Source: Amycolatopsis australiensis
Lineage (GTDB): Bacteria > Actinomycetota > Actinomycetes > Mycobacteriales > Pseudonocardiaceae
Direction: 5' to 3'
Assembly (NCBI RefSeq): GCF_900119165.1
Contig: NZ_FPJG01000006.1
Location: forward strand, 4,712,001-4,776,000
Length of the DNA stretch: 64,000 nucleotides
The stretch's first letter is position 1. Each line of letters begins with the position of its first letter. The notes below the pieces were generated by a model. The model saw nothing but the letters and a program-made list of their open reading frames with translations. It had not been told where the DNA came from and ran no database searches. The position numbers and the translations under genes were made by a program. Below are positions 14,000 through 22,543 of the stretch, one piece after another.

Positions 14000-15222
14000 G
14001 ACGGGTGCCCTTCCGGCGGCGGGACGCTGAACGCGAGCAGCGCGGTGTCGTCTTCGACGCCGTCGCCGAAGCCGGCCAGCAGGCCGGTGACCGCCTCGAC
14101 CACCGCCGGCGCGGTGGCCGGCGTGCGGCCGGTCAGGTCGGCCCGCAGGTGTTCTTCGCTGTAGCGGGCGCGCCCGCGCGTGCGGGCTTCGGTCAGCCCG
14201 TCGGTGTACAGCAGCATCGTGTCCCCGGCGGCGAGGAGCACTTCCGCCGACGCGAACCGCGCGTCGGGAAGGGCGCCGACCAGCTGACCGCCCGGGAGCG
14301 GGACGAACGACGCCGATCCGTCGGCCCGCAGCACCAGGGCGGGCGGGTGCCCGCCGCTCGCGAGGGTGACCGTCGCGGTGCCGCGGCCGGGGCGGATGCG
14401 GCCGTGCACGACCGTGCAGTACCGCGGGTCGGCGCCGTGGAACTCGTGGTGCAGCACGGTGTTGAGGGTGCCGAGCGCGGCGGTCGGGTCCGGGTCGTGG
14501 ACCGCGGCCGCCCGCAGCGTGTAGCGCGCCAGCGACGTCACCACCGCCGCCGGGGCGCCCTTGCCCGAGACGTCGCCGAGGAAGAACCCCCACGTGCCGC
14601 CGCCCAGCGGGAACAGGTCGTAGAAGTCGCCGCCCACCTCGTCGGCCGACGCGGGGTGGTAGTACGCCGCGACCTGCATGCCCGGCACCTCGGCCAGGGC
14701 GGGCGGCAGCAATGTCTGCTGCAGCGTCCTCGCCAGCCGCTGCACCCGGTCGCGTTCGCGTTCGGCCTCGTCGCGCGCCCGCAGCAGCTCCTGCTCGTAG
14801 GCGCGCCGGTCGCGAGCGTCGAACACCGTCGTGCGGATGAGCTGCGCCTGGCCGCCGGCGCCGGTCTTGACGACCGATGTGACCAGCACCGGCAGCCGGT
14901 CGCCGCTCGCCGTCTTCAGCTCGAACGCGACGCCGTTGAGTTCGCCCTGCATGCGCAGCAGCGGCGCGAAGTGCGTTTCGTGGTACAGCCGGCCGCCGAC
15001 GGTGAGCAGGTCGGAGAACCGGCGGCGCCCGACGACGTCCGCGCGGTCCAAGCCCAGCCAGCCGAGCAGCGTCGCGTTGATCTTCGCGATCGTGCCGTCC
15101 AGCAACGTCGAGAGGTAGCCGCACGGCGCGTTCTCGTAGAGGTCCTCCGCGCTGTCCTCCAGCAACGCGGAGAACGCGGGATCGGCGTCCTCCCGGCCAC
15201 CTGCCCCGGCTCCGCACATCAT
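13996..15222 (-). CDS. PAS-PP2C phosphatase, RsbP-like
   Basis: A 408-residue cytosolic protein. Residues about 20-145 form a PAS domain (YENAPCGYLSTLLDGTIAKI, then GWLGLDRADVVGRRRFSDLL). A short coiled coil follows (YEQELLRARDEAERERDRVQ). The C-terminal 230 residues are a SpoIIE/PP2C phosphatase with EVGGDFYDLFPL, FLGDVSGKGAPAA, LASGGHPPALVL, YTDGLTEAR and the closing DDTALLAF. PP2C metal-binding Asp residues are all present. The gene overlaps the alpha/beta hydrolase before it (ATGA) and the STAS gene after it. This exactly parallels Bacillus RsbP, which needs the hydrolase RsbQ for activation. Confidence 0.88.
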   Translation of the reverse strand: MMCGAGAGGREDADPAFSALLEDSAEDLYENAPCGYLSTLLDGTIAKINATLLGWLGLDRADVVGRRRFSDLLTVGGRLYHETHFAPLLRMQGELNGVAFELKTASGDRLPVLVTSVVKTGAGGQAQLIRTTVFDARDRRAYEQELLRARDEAERERDRVQRLARTLQQTLLPPALAEVPGMQVAAYYHPASADEVGGDFYDLFPLGGGTWGFFLGDVSGKGAPAAVVTSLARYTLRAAAVHDPDPTAALGTLNTVLHHEFHGADPRYCTVVHGRIRPGRGTATVTLASGGHPPALVLRADGSASFVPLPGGQLVGALPDARFASAEVLLAAGDTMLLYTDGLTEARTRGRARYSEEHLRADLTGRTPATAPAVVEAVTGLLAGFGDGVEDDTALLAFSVPPPEGHPS

Positions 15223-16019
15223 GAACCGCTCACGAACTCCATGATCGCGCGGGCGGTCGCCTCCGGCGCGCTGAGCTGCGGGCAGTGCCCGTTCGCCGCG
15301 AGCGTCACCAGCCGGCTGCCCGCGATCCGCTCGTGCGTGAACCGCCCGACCTCGCGCGGGGCGATGGCGTCCTCGGCGCACTCGACGATCAGCGTCGGCA
15401 CGGTCACCCCGGCCAGGTCGGCGCGGTTGTCGGACAGGAACGTGGCCCGCGCGAAGACCCGGGCGATCGCCGGATCGGTGCGGCAGAAGCTGTTCGTCAG
15501 CTCCGCACCCAGCTCCGGGCGGTCCGGGTTGCCCATGATCACCGGCGCCATCGCCGCCGACCAGCCGAGGTAGTTGGACTCCAGCGCTTCGAGCAGCTCG
15601 TCGATGTCCTCGCGGCTGAACCCGCCGCGGTACCCCTCGTCGTCGATGTAGCGGGGCGACGGCGTGAGCAGCACCAGCTTCGCGAACCGGTCCGGCTCGC
15701 GGTTGGCGGCCAGCACCGCGATCATCGCGCTGACCGAATGGCCCACCAGCACGACGTCGCGCAGCTCGAGCTCGTGGCAGATGGCGAGGACGTCCTCGGC
15801 ATACCCGTCGAGGGTGCCGTAGCGCTGCGCGGTCCAGGCCGACAGGTCGGAGCGTCCGGCGCCGGTGTGGTCGAACAGCACGACGCGGTACCGCTCGGCC
15901 AGGCTCGGGACGAGCAGGCGCCACAGGTTCTGATCACAGCCGAAGCCGTGGGCGAGCAGCACCGCGGTCCCGTCTTCCCGGCCGGTGACGACGACGTTGT
16001 TCCTGGTGCGCATGTTCAC
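15219..16019 (-). CDS. Alpha/beta hydrolase, RsbQ/KAI2-like
   Basis: A 266-residue alpha/beta hydrolase. The nucleophile is Ser95 in VGHSVSAMI, the acid Asp lies in ECAEDAIAP and the His in AANGHCPQLS. The oxyanion region LLAHGFGCDQNLW and VLFDHTGAGRSDLSAW are diagnostic for the RsbQ/KAI2/D14 group. In Bacillus subtilis RsbQ supplies a small hydrophobic cofactor to the PAS domain of RsbP during energy stress. The stop overlaps the start of the RsbP-like gene. The start is GTG 16019 (AGGA seven bases upstream) or ATG 16013. Confidence 0.88.
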   Translation of the reverse strand: MNMRTRNNVVVTGREDGTAVLLAHGFGCDQNLWRLLVPSLAERYRVVLFDHTGAGRSDLSAWTAQRYGTLDGYAEDVLAICHELELRDVVLVGHSVSAMIAVLAANREPDRFAKLVLLTPSPRYIDDEGYRGGFSREDIDELLEALESNYLGWSAAMAPVIMGNPDRPELGAELTNSFCRTDPAIARVFARATFLSDNRADLAGVTVPTLIVECAEDAIAPREVGRFTHERIAGSRLVTLAANGHCPQLSAPEATARAIMEFVSGS

Positions 16020-16259
16020 CGGGCCATCCTGCCACCCCGGCCGGCGACCGGACCGATTCGCTGTCCGGTTGTTGCACGCACGACGGGGCTCAGGCGAATT
16101 GCCCGGTACCTATCTTTTGTCCTGTCCGACGAAAGTCGGTACCGCCCGCCCCGGCCCCGGACCACCCTCGGCGCACCGGACGACCGGTTACCCCCTCCGA
16201 CCGGGACCGGCGCGGCCATCCTTCGCGCCGGTTCTTCCCCGTGAAAGCGAGTCACCAGC

Positions 16260-17351
16260 ATGCGCACGAAACGTTCGCTCACCCGCTTCGCCATCCCGTT
16301 GCTGGCCGCCGCCGCGGCGGCCGGCTTCCTGATGAGCCCGGCCGCCGCGACCACAGTCGACGGCTACTCGCCCGAAGTGCAGCACGACGCCGTCACGTCC
16401 CTGATGGCCGACGCCGGGATCAGCGAGTCCGCCGCACTTTCGTTCCTGCGCGCGCAGGCCGCCGGCGTCGAAACCGTGCACCGCGTCACCGCCGCCCTCG
16501 GCGCCCGCGCCGCCGACGGGTACCTCGACGCCGCGGCCGAACCCGTCGTGAACGTGCTCGACCAGGCGGCCGCCGCGCAGGTCACCGCGGCCGGTGCCCA
16601 GGCCCGGCTGGTCAAGCACTCCAGCGCGGCGCTGGCGGAGGCGCAGGACACGCTGCGGGCGCTGCCCGCGGTCGCGCACACGTCGATCGGCCTCGACCCG
16701 AAGGCGAACCAGGTGGTCCTGACCGTGGCGGACGCGGCCGAGAACACCGGCGCCCTGCTGCGGGCGGCCGCCTCGCTCGGCGACCGCGTCCGGGTCGAGC
16801 GCGTCCCCGGCGAGATGCACCTGGCGATCTACGACGGCGAGGCCATCACCGGCGGCGGTGTCCGCTGCTCGGTCGGCTTCAACACCAACCGCGGCGGCCA
16901 GAACTACATCGTCGACGCCGGTCACTGCACCCGCGCCGTGGCGCAGTGGAACGTGGGCCCGTCCCAGGGCTCGAGCTTCCCGGGCAACGACTACGGCCTG
17001 ATCCGCAACACGACCGGCAGCGCGCCCGGCGCGGTCACCTTGTGGAACGGCTCGACGCAGCGGATCACCGCCGCCGGCACCGCGACGGTCGGCCAGCGGA
17101 TCAGCAAGAGCGGCAGCACCACGCACCTGACGTCGGGCACGGTGCAGGCCACGAACGTCACGGTGAACTACGCCGAAGGCTCGGTGTCGCAGCTGATCCA
17201 GACGAGCGCGCTGGTCAACCCGGGCGACTCCGGCGGGTGCCTGTTCGCCGGCAGCACCGGGCTCGGCATCACGTCCGGCAAGGGCAGCGGGACGTCGTTC
17301 TTCCAGCCCGTCGGCGAGGCGCTGAGCGCCTACGGCGTCACGCTGAACTGA
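16260..17351 (+). CDS. Secreted S1 family serine protease (streptogrisin/alpha-lytic type)
   Basis: A 363-residue preproprotease. Residues 1-30 are a signal peptide (MSPAAA). A pro-domain of about 160 residues with the usual repeats (LPAVAHTSIGLDPKANQVVL) follows. The chymotrypsin-fold mature enzyme begins near IYDGEAITGGGVRCSVGF. The triad is His in VDAGHC, Asp in GNDYGLI and Ser in NPGDSGGCL, with a Cys pair typical of the alpha-lytic group (RCS...GHC and SGGC). The pro-domain acts as an intramolecular chaperone in this family. The start has CGTGAAAGCGAG upstream. No regulator is adjacent; the gene is divergent from the rsbQ-like gene. Confidence 0.92.
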   Translation: MRTKRSLTRFAIPLLAAAAAAGFLMSPAAATTVDGYSPEVQHDAVTSLMADAGISESAALSFLRAQAAGVETVHRVTAALGARAADGYLDAAAEPVVNVLDQAAAAQVTAAGAQARLVKHSSAALAEAQDTLRALPAVAHTSIGLDPKANQVVLTVADAAENTGALLRAAASLGDRVRVERVPGEMHLAIYDGEAITGGGVRCSVGFNTNRGGQNYIVDAGHCTRAVAQWNVGPSQGSSFPGNDYGLIRNTTGSAPGAVTLWNGSTQRITAAGTATVGQRISKSGSTTHLTSGTVQATNVTVNYAEGSVSQLIQTSALVNPGDSGGCLFAGSTGLGITSGKGSGTSFFQPVGEALSAYGVTLN

Positions 17352-17357
17352 CCGGCG

Positions 17358-17624
17358 TCAGTCGCGGCGGCTGCGGCCGAAGATCAGCCGGTAGCCGGCC
17401 AGGATGATCAGCGCGCCGAGGATCGCCAGGCCCCACGTGCGCAGGTCGAAGAACGTGCCGAGCTGCGTGTGGAACAACGTCTTGCCCACCCAGCCGCCGA
17501 CGAACGCGCCGGCGATGCCGAGCAGGACCGTGATGATGCAGCCACCGGGGTCCCTGCCCGGCATGAGGGCCTTCGCGATCAGTCCCGCGATGAGCCCGAG
17601 CACGATCCAGCCGATGACGCCCAC
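17358..17624 (-). CDS. GlsB/YeaQ/YmgE family stress-response membrane protein
   Basis: An 88-residue, three-helix membrane protein of the transglycosylase-associated/GlsB family. It begins VGVIGWIVLGLIAGLIAKAL and continues with PGRDPGGCIITVLLGIAGA, VGGWVGKTLFH and LAILGALIILAGYRLIFG. The Gly-rich helices and the PGRDPGG loop are diagnostic. The family is linked to general envelope stress, with no known biochemical activity. The GTG start at 17624 fits the family N-terminus. It lies seven bp from the stop of the convergent protease gene. Confidence 0.85.
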   Translation of the reverse strand: MGVIGWIVLGLIAGLIAKALMPGRDPGGCIITVLLGIAGAFVGGWVGKTLFHTQLGTFFDLRTWGLAILGALIILAGYRLIFGRSRRD

Positions 17625-17820
17625 GGGTGCCTCCGTCCGCCTGTTTTCCCCGCCTGTCTTCCCGAGGGCCCAGGATGGCAGGCGGACGGTCCCGGGGCGC
17701 GGCGGGCCACGCCCGGGTGACCCGGATCTCAGGCGCCTGCTCCGTCCGGGCGACGAGGCGTAACGACCCGGTCGCTGTCGGGGACTTCCGGTGCGGTGAC
17801 CCGACGAGCGGAGGCCGCGG

Positions 17821-18981
17821 ATGAAGATCGACCTGTTCAACGAGATCCAGAACCCGCGCCCGTGGCCGGACGGGCACGAGCAGCTGCGGTTCCGGCAGGC
17901 GATCGAGCAGGCCGTGCTCGCCGACGAGCTGGGCTACGGCTGCTGGTGGCAGGTCGAGCACCACGGCGCGGGGGAGTTCAGCCTGTCGTCCGCGCCCGAG
18001 CTGATGCTGGCGGCGCTGTCCCAGCGCACGAGCCGGATCCGGCTCGGCCACTCGGCCGTGCTGGCGCCGGGCCGGTTCAACCACCCGATCCGCGTCGCCG
18101 AGCGCGCGGCGACGCTCGACCACCTCAGCGGCGGCCGCGTCGAGCTGGGCCTGACCCGCTCGACCATCCCCGAGTGGCGCCTGTTCGGCATCGAGCCGGA
18201 CGAAGCCCGCGCCCAGACGCAGCAGGCGTTCGAGATGGTGCCGAAGATGTGGACGTCCGAACGGTTCTCCTACGAGAGCGACGCCTACCGCGTCGACGAC
18301 GTCCCGATCGGCCCGAAGCCGCTGCAGCGGCCGCACCCGCCGCTCTGGCAGGCGGCGGCGAGCCCGGCGTCGTTCGAGGAGGCGGGCCGGCGCGGGGTCG
18401 GCGTGCTGGGCACGACGATGTGGGAGTCGCTGGACCGCGCGGGCCGCCTGATCGGCCTGTACCGGGCGGCCGCGGCGCAGTGCACGGCACCGGTAGGGGC
18501 GTTCGTGAACGACCAGGTCGGGTTCTTCACGTTCGTCCATTGCGCGGACACCGACGAAGAGGCGATGCGCAACGGCGCGGCGGCGGCCGCGGCCTGGTAC
18601 ACGGTGACGGCGTTGACGTTCTTCGAAGCGGCGACGGAGTTCGTCCGCCAGAACGCCCGCAACGAAGAGCTGAAGCGGTCGCCGGGCCTGACGGGCGAGT
18701 TCCTCCGCGAGGAGGCGGCGAACGCCCCGTCGGCGGCGAACCTGCTGATCGCCCGCATCCTTCAGGGCGAGCAGGTCGCCGACGACGAGGTCTTCGAGGT
18801 CCTGAGCGCGCAGGACTCGCTGATCGTGGGCAGCCCCCAGACGTGCCGCAAGAAGCTGCGTGCGTACGCCGACCTGGGCATCGACCGGATGATGTGCCTG
18901 CAGCAGATCGGCGGCATCCCGCACGAGAAGGTGCTGAAGAGCATCCGGCTGATCGGGGAGCTGATCCCGGAGCTGGCCTGA
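17821..18981 (+). CDS. LLM class flavin-dependent oxidoreductase
   Basis: A 386-residue luciferase-like monooxygenase. Family segments include MKIDLFNEIQNPRPWPDG, CWWQVEHHGAGEFSL, SRIRLGHSAVLAPGRFNHP, ERAATLDHLSGGRVELGL and PLQRPHPPLWQAAASPASF. It ends with GSPQTCRKKLRAYADLGIDR. The size is normal for the bacterial-luciferase alpha-like group, and it probably needs a reduced flavin supplied by a separate reductase. The ATG is preceded by GCGGAGG (about 17809). It stands alone between the convergent GlsB gene and a propeller-like gene, so the substrate cannot be guessed from context. Confidence 0.88.
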   Translation: MKIDLFNEIQNPRPWPDGHEQLRFRQAIEQAVLADELGYGCWWQVEHHGAGEFSLSSAPELMLAALSQRTSRIRLGHSAVLAPGRFNHPIRVAERAATLDHLSGGRVELGLTRSTIPEWRLFGIEPDEARAQTQQAFEMVPKMWTSERFSYESDAYRVDDVPIGPKPLQRPHPPLWQAAASPASFEEAGRRGVGVLGTTMWESLDRAGRLIGLYRAAAAQCTAPVGAFVNDQVGFFTFVHCADTDEEAMRNGAAAAAAWYTVTALTFFEAATEFVRQNARNEELKRSPGLTGEFLREEAANAPSAANLLIARILQGEQVADDEVFEVLSAQDSLIVGSPQTCRKKLRAYADLGIDRMMCLQQIGGIPHEKVLKSIRLIGELIPELA

Positions 18982-19191
18982 CAGCCACCCCGAACCGCAC
19001 TGTCCGAAGTGGACCTCGGCTGGCGCGGTGCGGTGAGGCCGGCGTGCAGGAAGGCCGGCGCGGCCCACAAGCAGGCAGACGGGGACCCCGGCGACGCCGG
19101 AACGACCGCCCATGGCGCGCACGGCAACGGGCCCGCGCGACGCCGCCTGCCGGGCCGAGACCATGCGCCCGCCGGCACCAGCAGGACGGCG

Positions 19192-19236
19192 GTCAGGCGA
19201 CCCCGGGGCGGACGGGCCGCCTCGGGGTCGCCTGAC
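19192..19236. terminator. Bidirectional hairpin terminator
   Basis: GTCAGGCGACCCCG (19192-19205) is repeated perfectly inverted as CGGGGTCGCCTGAC (19223-19236), with a 17-base loop that itself can pair partly. It stands between the LLM gene ending at 18981 and the convergent gene ending at 19266. The 14-bp perfect stem and this position support termination for either direction. A T-run is lacking, as is usual in such GC-rich genomes. Confidence 0.75.
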
Positions 19237-19265
19237 TGTCCGAATCATCCGATTGTGACAGGCTG

Positions 19266-20459
19266 TCAGCCGTCGTAGGCCGCCTGCTCCACCGCGAAGA
19301 CGTTCCGGTTGCCCACCCCCTCCTGCAGGGTCCACAGCAGGTCGGCGGCGGTGTCGTCCTCCCAGTACGAGATGCTCTCGCCGCTGCTCACCCAGCTGTA
19401 GGTGGCCGGGCCGGCCGACGGCGTCCAGTAGTAGAGCTTCTTCTGTCCGGACGAGTTGAACCACCACCGGCCGTTGTGCGACGCGACGCCGTTGAGGTTG
19501 TACCAGGGCAGCTGCAGCGCCTGGCTCGCCGTCGTCGTCGCGGCGAACACGCCGGTCGAGGCGAACGGGTAGCGGATGGCCCGCGGCGCGCGGTTCGGGT
19601 AGGCCGTGCACCCGGACTGGCAGGTGTACTCCGTCATGACGATCGACTTGCTGACCCGATCCAGGGAGATCGACGACCACGCCAGGTTCGTGCCCGACGT
19701 CGTCTTCGACGTGATCGTGCCGACCTGCGGCAGGACGTACGCGTAGTTGTGGGCGTAGTAGACCGTCGGCGACTGGCGGCCGATCTGGTCCGCCGTCCCG
19801 CCGGTGTCGGTCTTGAGGATCTTGCGCATGTCGAACACCCGCATGCCGTGCCCGGTGTCGGCGACGTAGAGGTAGTCGCCGTACCAGGACACGCCGCCGG
19901 CGTGGATCGGGATGTCCTTGAAGTCGGGGGCCGCCGCGGTGCCGGTCGGCTCGACCAGCAGGACCTTGCGGTACTTGTTCGGGTACGTCGCGTCCCAGTC
20001 GACCAGGGTGATCCGGCTGCGGGCCTGGTCGCCGTCGCAGCCGTCCTTGGTGTACCAGCTGACCAGGACGAGCTGGTGGCCGTCGTAGTTGCCGCCGTTG
20101 GCGGTGCCGACCGCGTCCCGGCTGGTCGTGATGCCCTGCGGGTAGTTCGCGCAGTCGGAGTTGTCGCCGCTGTCGAACCGGAAGCCGCCGGAGAGGCCGG
20201 CGACCGAGAACGTGGACGGCAGCGCCGTGCGGTCGTGGTTCGCGTTGTCCATCACCGTGTGCACGGCCGCGGTGCCCAGCGCCGACACCAGGGCGGCGTT
20301 GACGGTGTCGAACTGGTGGTAGTCGGCGGTCAAGGTGTATTGCGAGGCGGGCAGGGCGCCCGGCCCGGCCGCGGCGCGGGCCGCCGCCGGAGCGACGAGC
20401 AGGCCCGCGAGGATTCCGGCCGCGACGGCGGCTCGCGTGCAACGACGGCGCAGTGACAT
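19266..20459 (-). CDS. Secreted propeller-like protein, paralogue of 46326-47573
   Basis: A 397-residue exported protein. A signal peptide ends near AARAAAG (residue 32). The mature part has the spaced aromatic, DTG-containing strands of a beta-propeller. Segments shared with the gene at 46326 are PQGITTS-DA, HAGGVSWYGDYLYVADTGHG followed by MRVFDMRKIL, SSISLDRVSKSIVMTEY, and NLNGVASHNGRWWFNSS. Cys pairs (GDNSDCANY and TCQSGCTAY) probably form disulphides. I know no biochemical activity for this family. The ATG has a GGGGGTCTC ribosome site; the gene converges with the terminator at 19192. Confidence 0.75.
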   Translation of the reverse strand: MSLRRRCTRAAVAAGILAGLLVAPAAARAAAGPGALPASQYTLTADYHQFDTVNAALVSALGTAAVHTVMDNANHDRTALPSTFSVAGLSGGFRFDSGDNSDCANYPQGITTSRDAVGTANGGNYDGHQLVLVSWYTKDGCDGDQARSRITLVDWDATYPNKYRKVLLVEPTGTAAAPDFKDIPIHAGGVSWYGDYLYVADTGHGMRVFDMRKILKTDTGGTADQIGRQSPTVYYAHNYAYVLPQVGTITSKTTSGTNLAWSSISLDRVSKSIVMTEYTCQSGCTAYPNRAPRAIRYPFASTGVFAATTTASQALQLPWYNLNGVASHNGRWWFNSSGQKKLYYWTPSAGPATYSWVSSGESISYWEDDTAADLLWTLQEGVGNRNVFAVEQAAYDG

Positions 20460-20687
20460 GAGACCCCCAGTAGTCCGATCATCGCCGGGTCACACGCTAG
20501 GGCCGTGGTGGGTGAATCCGCAACACCCCGCCGTCTCGGATCGAGACCGGCGAGGACGGACGGCGGACCGTCCACTGTGGCCGGCTAGTACTTTCCGCCT
20601 ATCCCGGAGTCGCCGAAGTTCCGATGTGCGCGCGGGCGCGGTGGGCGATGGTGGACCCACCAGCCCGACGTCCGTGAGGAGACTCCC

Positions 20688-20936
20688 ATGCACCCGGCCG
20701 CCCTGATCCACGGCCACGAGCAGGCCTGGTCGTGGCTCGTGCTCGGCGTGACCGCCGCCGCCCTGCTCGCCTTCGCCGGGCTCTTCGTCGCCGCGCTGGT
20801 CAGCATCCTCGGCTCGCGGCTGAGCGGGGGCATGAAGCTGGCCTGGGTGATCTTCGCCTTCTGCGCGCCGTTCCTGGGCAGCCTGCTGTGGTTCGCCTTC
20901 GGCCGCCGCGACGCCGCCGAGCCGGTGCGCCGATGA
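20688..20936 (+). CDS. PLDc_N domain membrane protein
   Basis: An 82-residue protein with two membrane helices (SWLVLGVTAAALLAFAGLFV and MKLAWVIFAFCAPFLGSLLW). A GR motif at the end matches the phospholipase-D N-terminal transmembrane domain found alone in many actinobacteria. It has no catalytic part. A good ribosome site (GAGGAGA) precedes the ATG. The stop overlaps the start of the ABC ATPase (ATGA at 20933-20936), so it is the first gene of a five-gene exporter/two-component operon and may be an accessory subunit. Confidence 0.8.
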   Translation: MHPAALIHGHEQAWSWLVLGVTAAALLAFAGLFVAALVSILGSRLSGGMKLAWVIFAFCAPFLGSLLWFAFGRRDAAEPVRR

Positions 20937-21838
20937 TCGTCGCCGAAGGACTGACGAAGACCTATCCCGGCGGCGGCGGGGTCGAGGACCTGTCCTTCAC
21001 CGTCCGGCCCGGGGTCGTGACCGGCTTCCTGGGCCCGAACGGCGCCGGCAAGTCGACGACCATCCGGCTGATGCTCGGCCTGACCCGCGGGCGGGGGCGC
21101 ACCACCTTCGGCGGCCGGACCTACGCCGAGGTGCCGGGGCCGCTGCGGACGGTGGGCGTGCTCACCGACGCCGCGGCCGTGCACCCCGCGCGGCCGGCCG
21201 CCGCGCACCTGCGGATGGTCGCCGCGGGCGGCGGGCTGCCCGCCCGGCGCGTGCGCGAGGTGCTCGCGGCCGTCGGCCTGGAGTCCGTCGCGCGCCGGCC
21301 CGCCGGCCGGTTCAGCCTCGGCATGAAGCAACGGCTCGGCCTGGCCACCGCGTTGCTCGGCGACCCGGAGTACCTGATCCTCGACGAGCCGGCCACCGGG
21401 CTCGACCCGGAAGGGGTGCGGTGGATCCGCGCCCTGCTGCGGCGGCTGGCGGGGGAGGGCCGCACGATCCTCGCGTCCTCGCACCTGCTGGCCGAGATGT
21501 CGGTGCTCGCCGACGACCTGGTCGTCATCGGCGCCGGGCGCCTCGTCTCCGCCGGTCCGCTGGCGGAGTTCGTCCGGCGGCACGCCCGCGCCGACGTCGT
21601 GGTCCGCGCCGACGACGCCAGCGTGCTGATGGTCGCGCTGGCCCGTGACGGCCTGCGCGTGCGCCAGGAGGCCGCCGGCGAGCTGGTGGTCGAGACGGCC
21701 GACACCGGCCGGGTCGCCGCGGTCGCCGGCCACGCCGGGGTCGGGGTGCGCGAGCTGTTCGTGCGGCGCAGCGGGCTGGAAGACGCCTTCCTCGCCGCGA
21801 CCGCGGCCGCCGTCCGGCACCGGGGTGAGCTGCCGTGA
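20933..21838 (+). CDS. ABC exporter ATP-binding protein
   Basis: A 301-residue ABC ATPase. Walker A is GPNGAGKST, the signature region is FSLGMKQRLGLATALLGDP, Walker B is YLILDEPATGLDPEG and the switch His is in ASSHLLAEM. The C-terminal 90 residues are the extra domain typical of bacitracin/daunorubicin-type drug-export ATPases. It pairs with the permease that starts in its stop codon (21835). With a histidine kinase and response regulator following, the set resembles antimicrobial-sensing and export systems. The substrate is unknown. Confidence 0.9.
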   Translation: MIVAEGLTKTYPGGGGVEDLSFTVRPGVVTGFLGPNGAGKSTTIRLMLGLTRGRGRTTFGGRTYAEVPGPLRTVGVLTDAAAVHPARPAAAHLRMVAAGGGLPARRVREVLAAVGLESVARRPAGRFSLGMKQRLGLATALLGDPEYLILDEPATGLDPEGVRWIRALLRRLAGEGRTILASSHLLAEMSVLADDLVVIGAGRLVSAGPLAEFVRRHARADVVVRADDASVLMVALARDGLRVRQEAAGELVVETADTGRVAAVAGHAGVGVRELFVRRSGLEDAFLAATAAAVRHRGELP

Positions 21839-22518
21839 AGAACGCGCTGGCCTACGAATGGGTCCGGGCGCGCTCGCTGGGGTCGACGTGGCTGCTCGTG
21901 GCCGGCGCCGGCGTGCTGCAGTTCGCCTCGGGCCTGTACTGGGGCCTCAAGCGCGACCTCGGTGACCTCGACGCGTTCACCTCGGCGTTCGGGCCGGCCG
22001 ACCGGCTCGGCGCGCTGCTGGTCGCGGCCGCCGGCGTCGCCGCGTTCGGCTCCGACCACCAGCACGGCACGCTCGCGACCACCCGGCTGGTGCTGCGCTC
22101 GCCGCTCCGGATCGTCGCGGCGCGGGCACTGGTCACCGCCGGGCTGGGGCTGCTCACCGGGGTGGTCATGGTGGTGCTGACGGCCGCCGGGGTGCGCACC
22201 GGCGGCGGTGCCCTGCCCGCCGGCGCGGGGGCGGCGGGCCGGGCGGTGGCCGGTGTGCTCGCGCTGACCGTCCTTTCCGGACTCGCCGGGGTCGCGCTCG
22301 GCGGGTTGCTGCGGCACACCGGGCTCGCCGTCGGCGTGTTCGCGGTGTGGGCGTTCGTCGCGGAGACGACGCTGGCGGCGCTCGCCCACGTGCCGGTGAC
22401 CGTCCTGCCGTTCGGCGGTACGGCGCTGTCCGCCCCGGCGGGGACGGCGGTGTTCGCGGTCGTCGTGGTGCTCGCGCTGGGCGCGGCGGCGGTCACCCTG
22501 GCTCGCCGTGACGGCTGA
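21835..22518 (+). CDS. ABC exporter permease
   Basis: A 227-residue membrane protein with about six helices, starting at GTG 21835 (overlap GTGA with the ATPase). Segments such as LLVAGAGVLQFASGLYWG, GALLVAAAGVAAFGSD, GLGLLTGVVMVVLTAAGV, VLALTVLSGLAGVALGGLL and VFAVVVVLALGAAAVTLA are the helices. The cytoplasmic HQHGTLATTRLVL loop corresponds to the coupling region of ABC-2-type permeases. It is short for a permease, which is usual for this exporter class. It would work as a dimer with the adjacent ATPase. Confidence 0.85.
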   Translation: MKNALAYEWVRARSLGSTWLLVAGAGVLQFASGLYWGLKRDLGDLDAFTSAFGPADRLGALLVAAAGVAAFGSDHQHGTLATTRLVLRSPLRIVAARALVTAGLGLLTGVVMVVLTAAGVRTGGGALPAGAGAAGRAVAGVLALTVLSGLAGVALGGLLRHTGLAVGVFAVWAFVAETTLAALAHVPVTVLPFGGTALSAPAGTAVFAVVVVLALGAAAVTLARRDG

Positions 22519-22536
22519 CGCGGTGCGGCCTAACCT
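22508..22536 (+). promoter_or_regulatory. Internal promoter for the histidine kinase
   Basis: GTGACG (22508-22513), a 17-bp spacer and TAACCT (22531-22536) lie at the end of the permease gene. The ATG of the kinase follows the -10 by seven bases (22544). This supports a leaderless transcript for the kinase/regulator pair, independent of the exporter genes upstream. Confidence 0.5.
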
Positions 22537-22543
22537 GATCACG

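Noticed and set aside
17338..20442. A 1034-codon minus-strand frame spanning several genes
   Set aside because: It crosses the GlsB gene, the LLM gene on the other strand, a hairpin terminator and the propeller-like gene in a different frame. It is a composition artefact.
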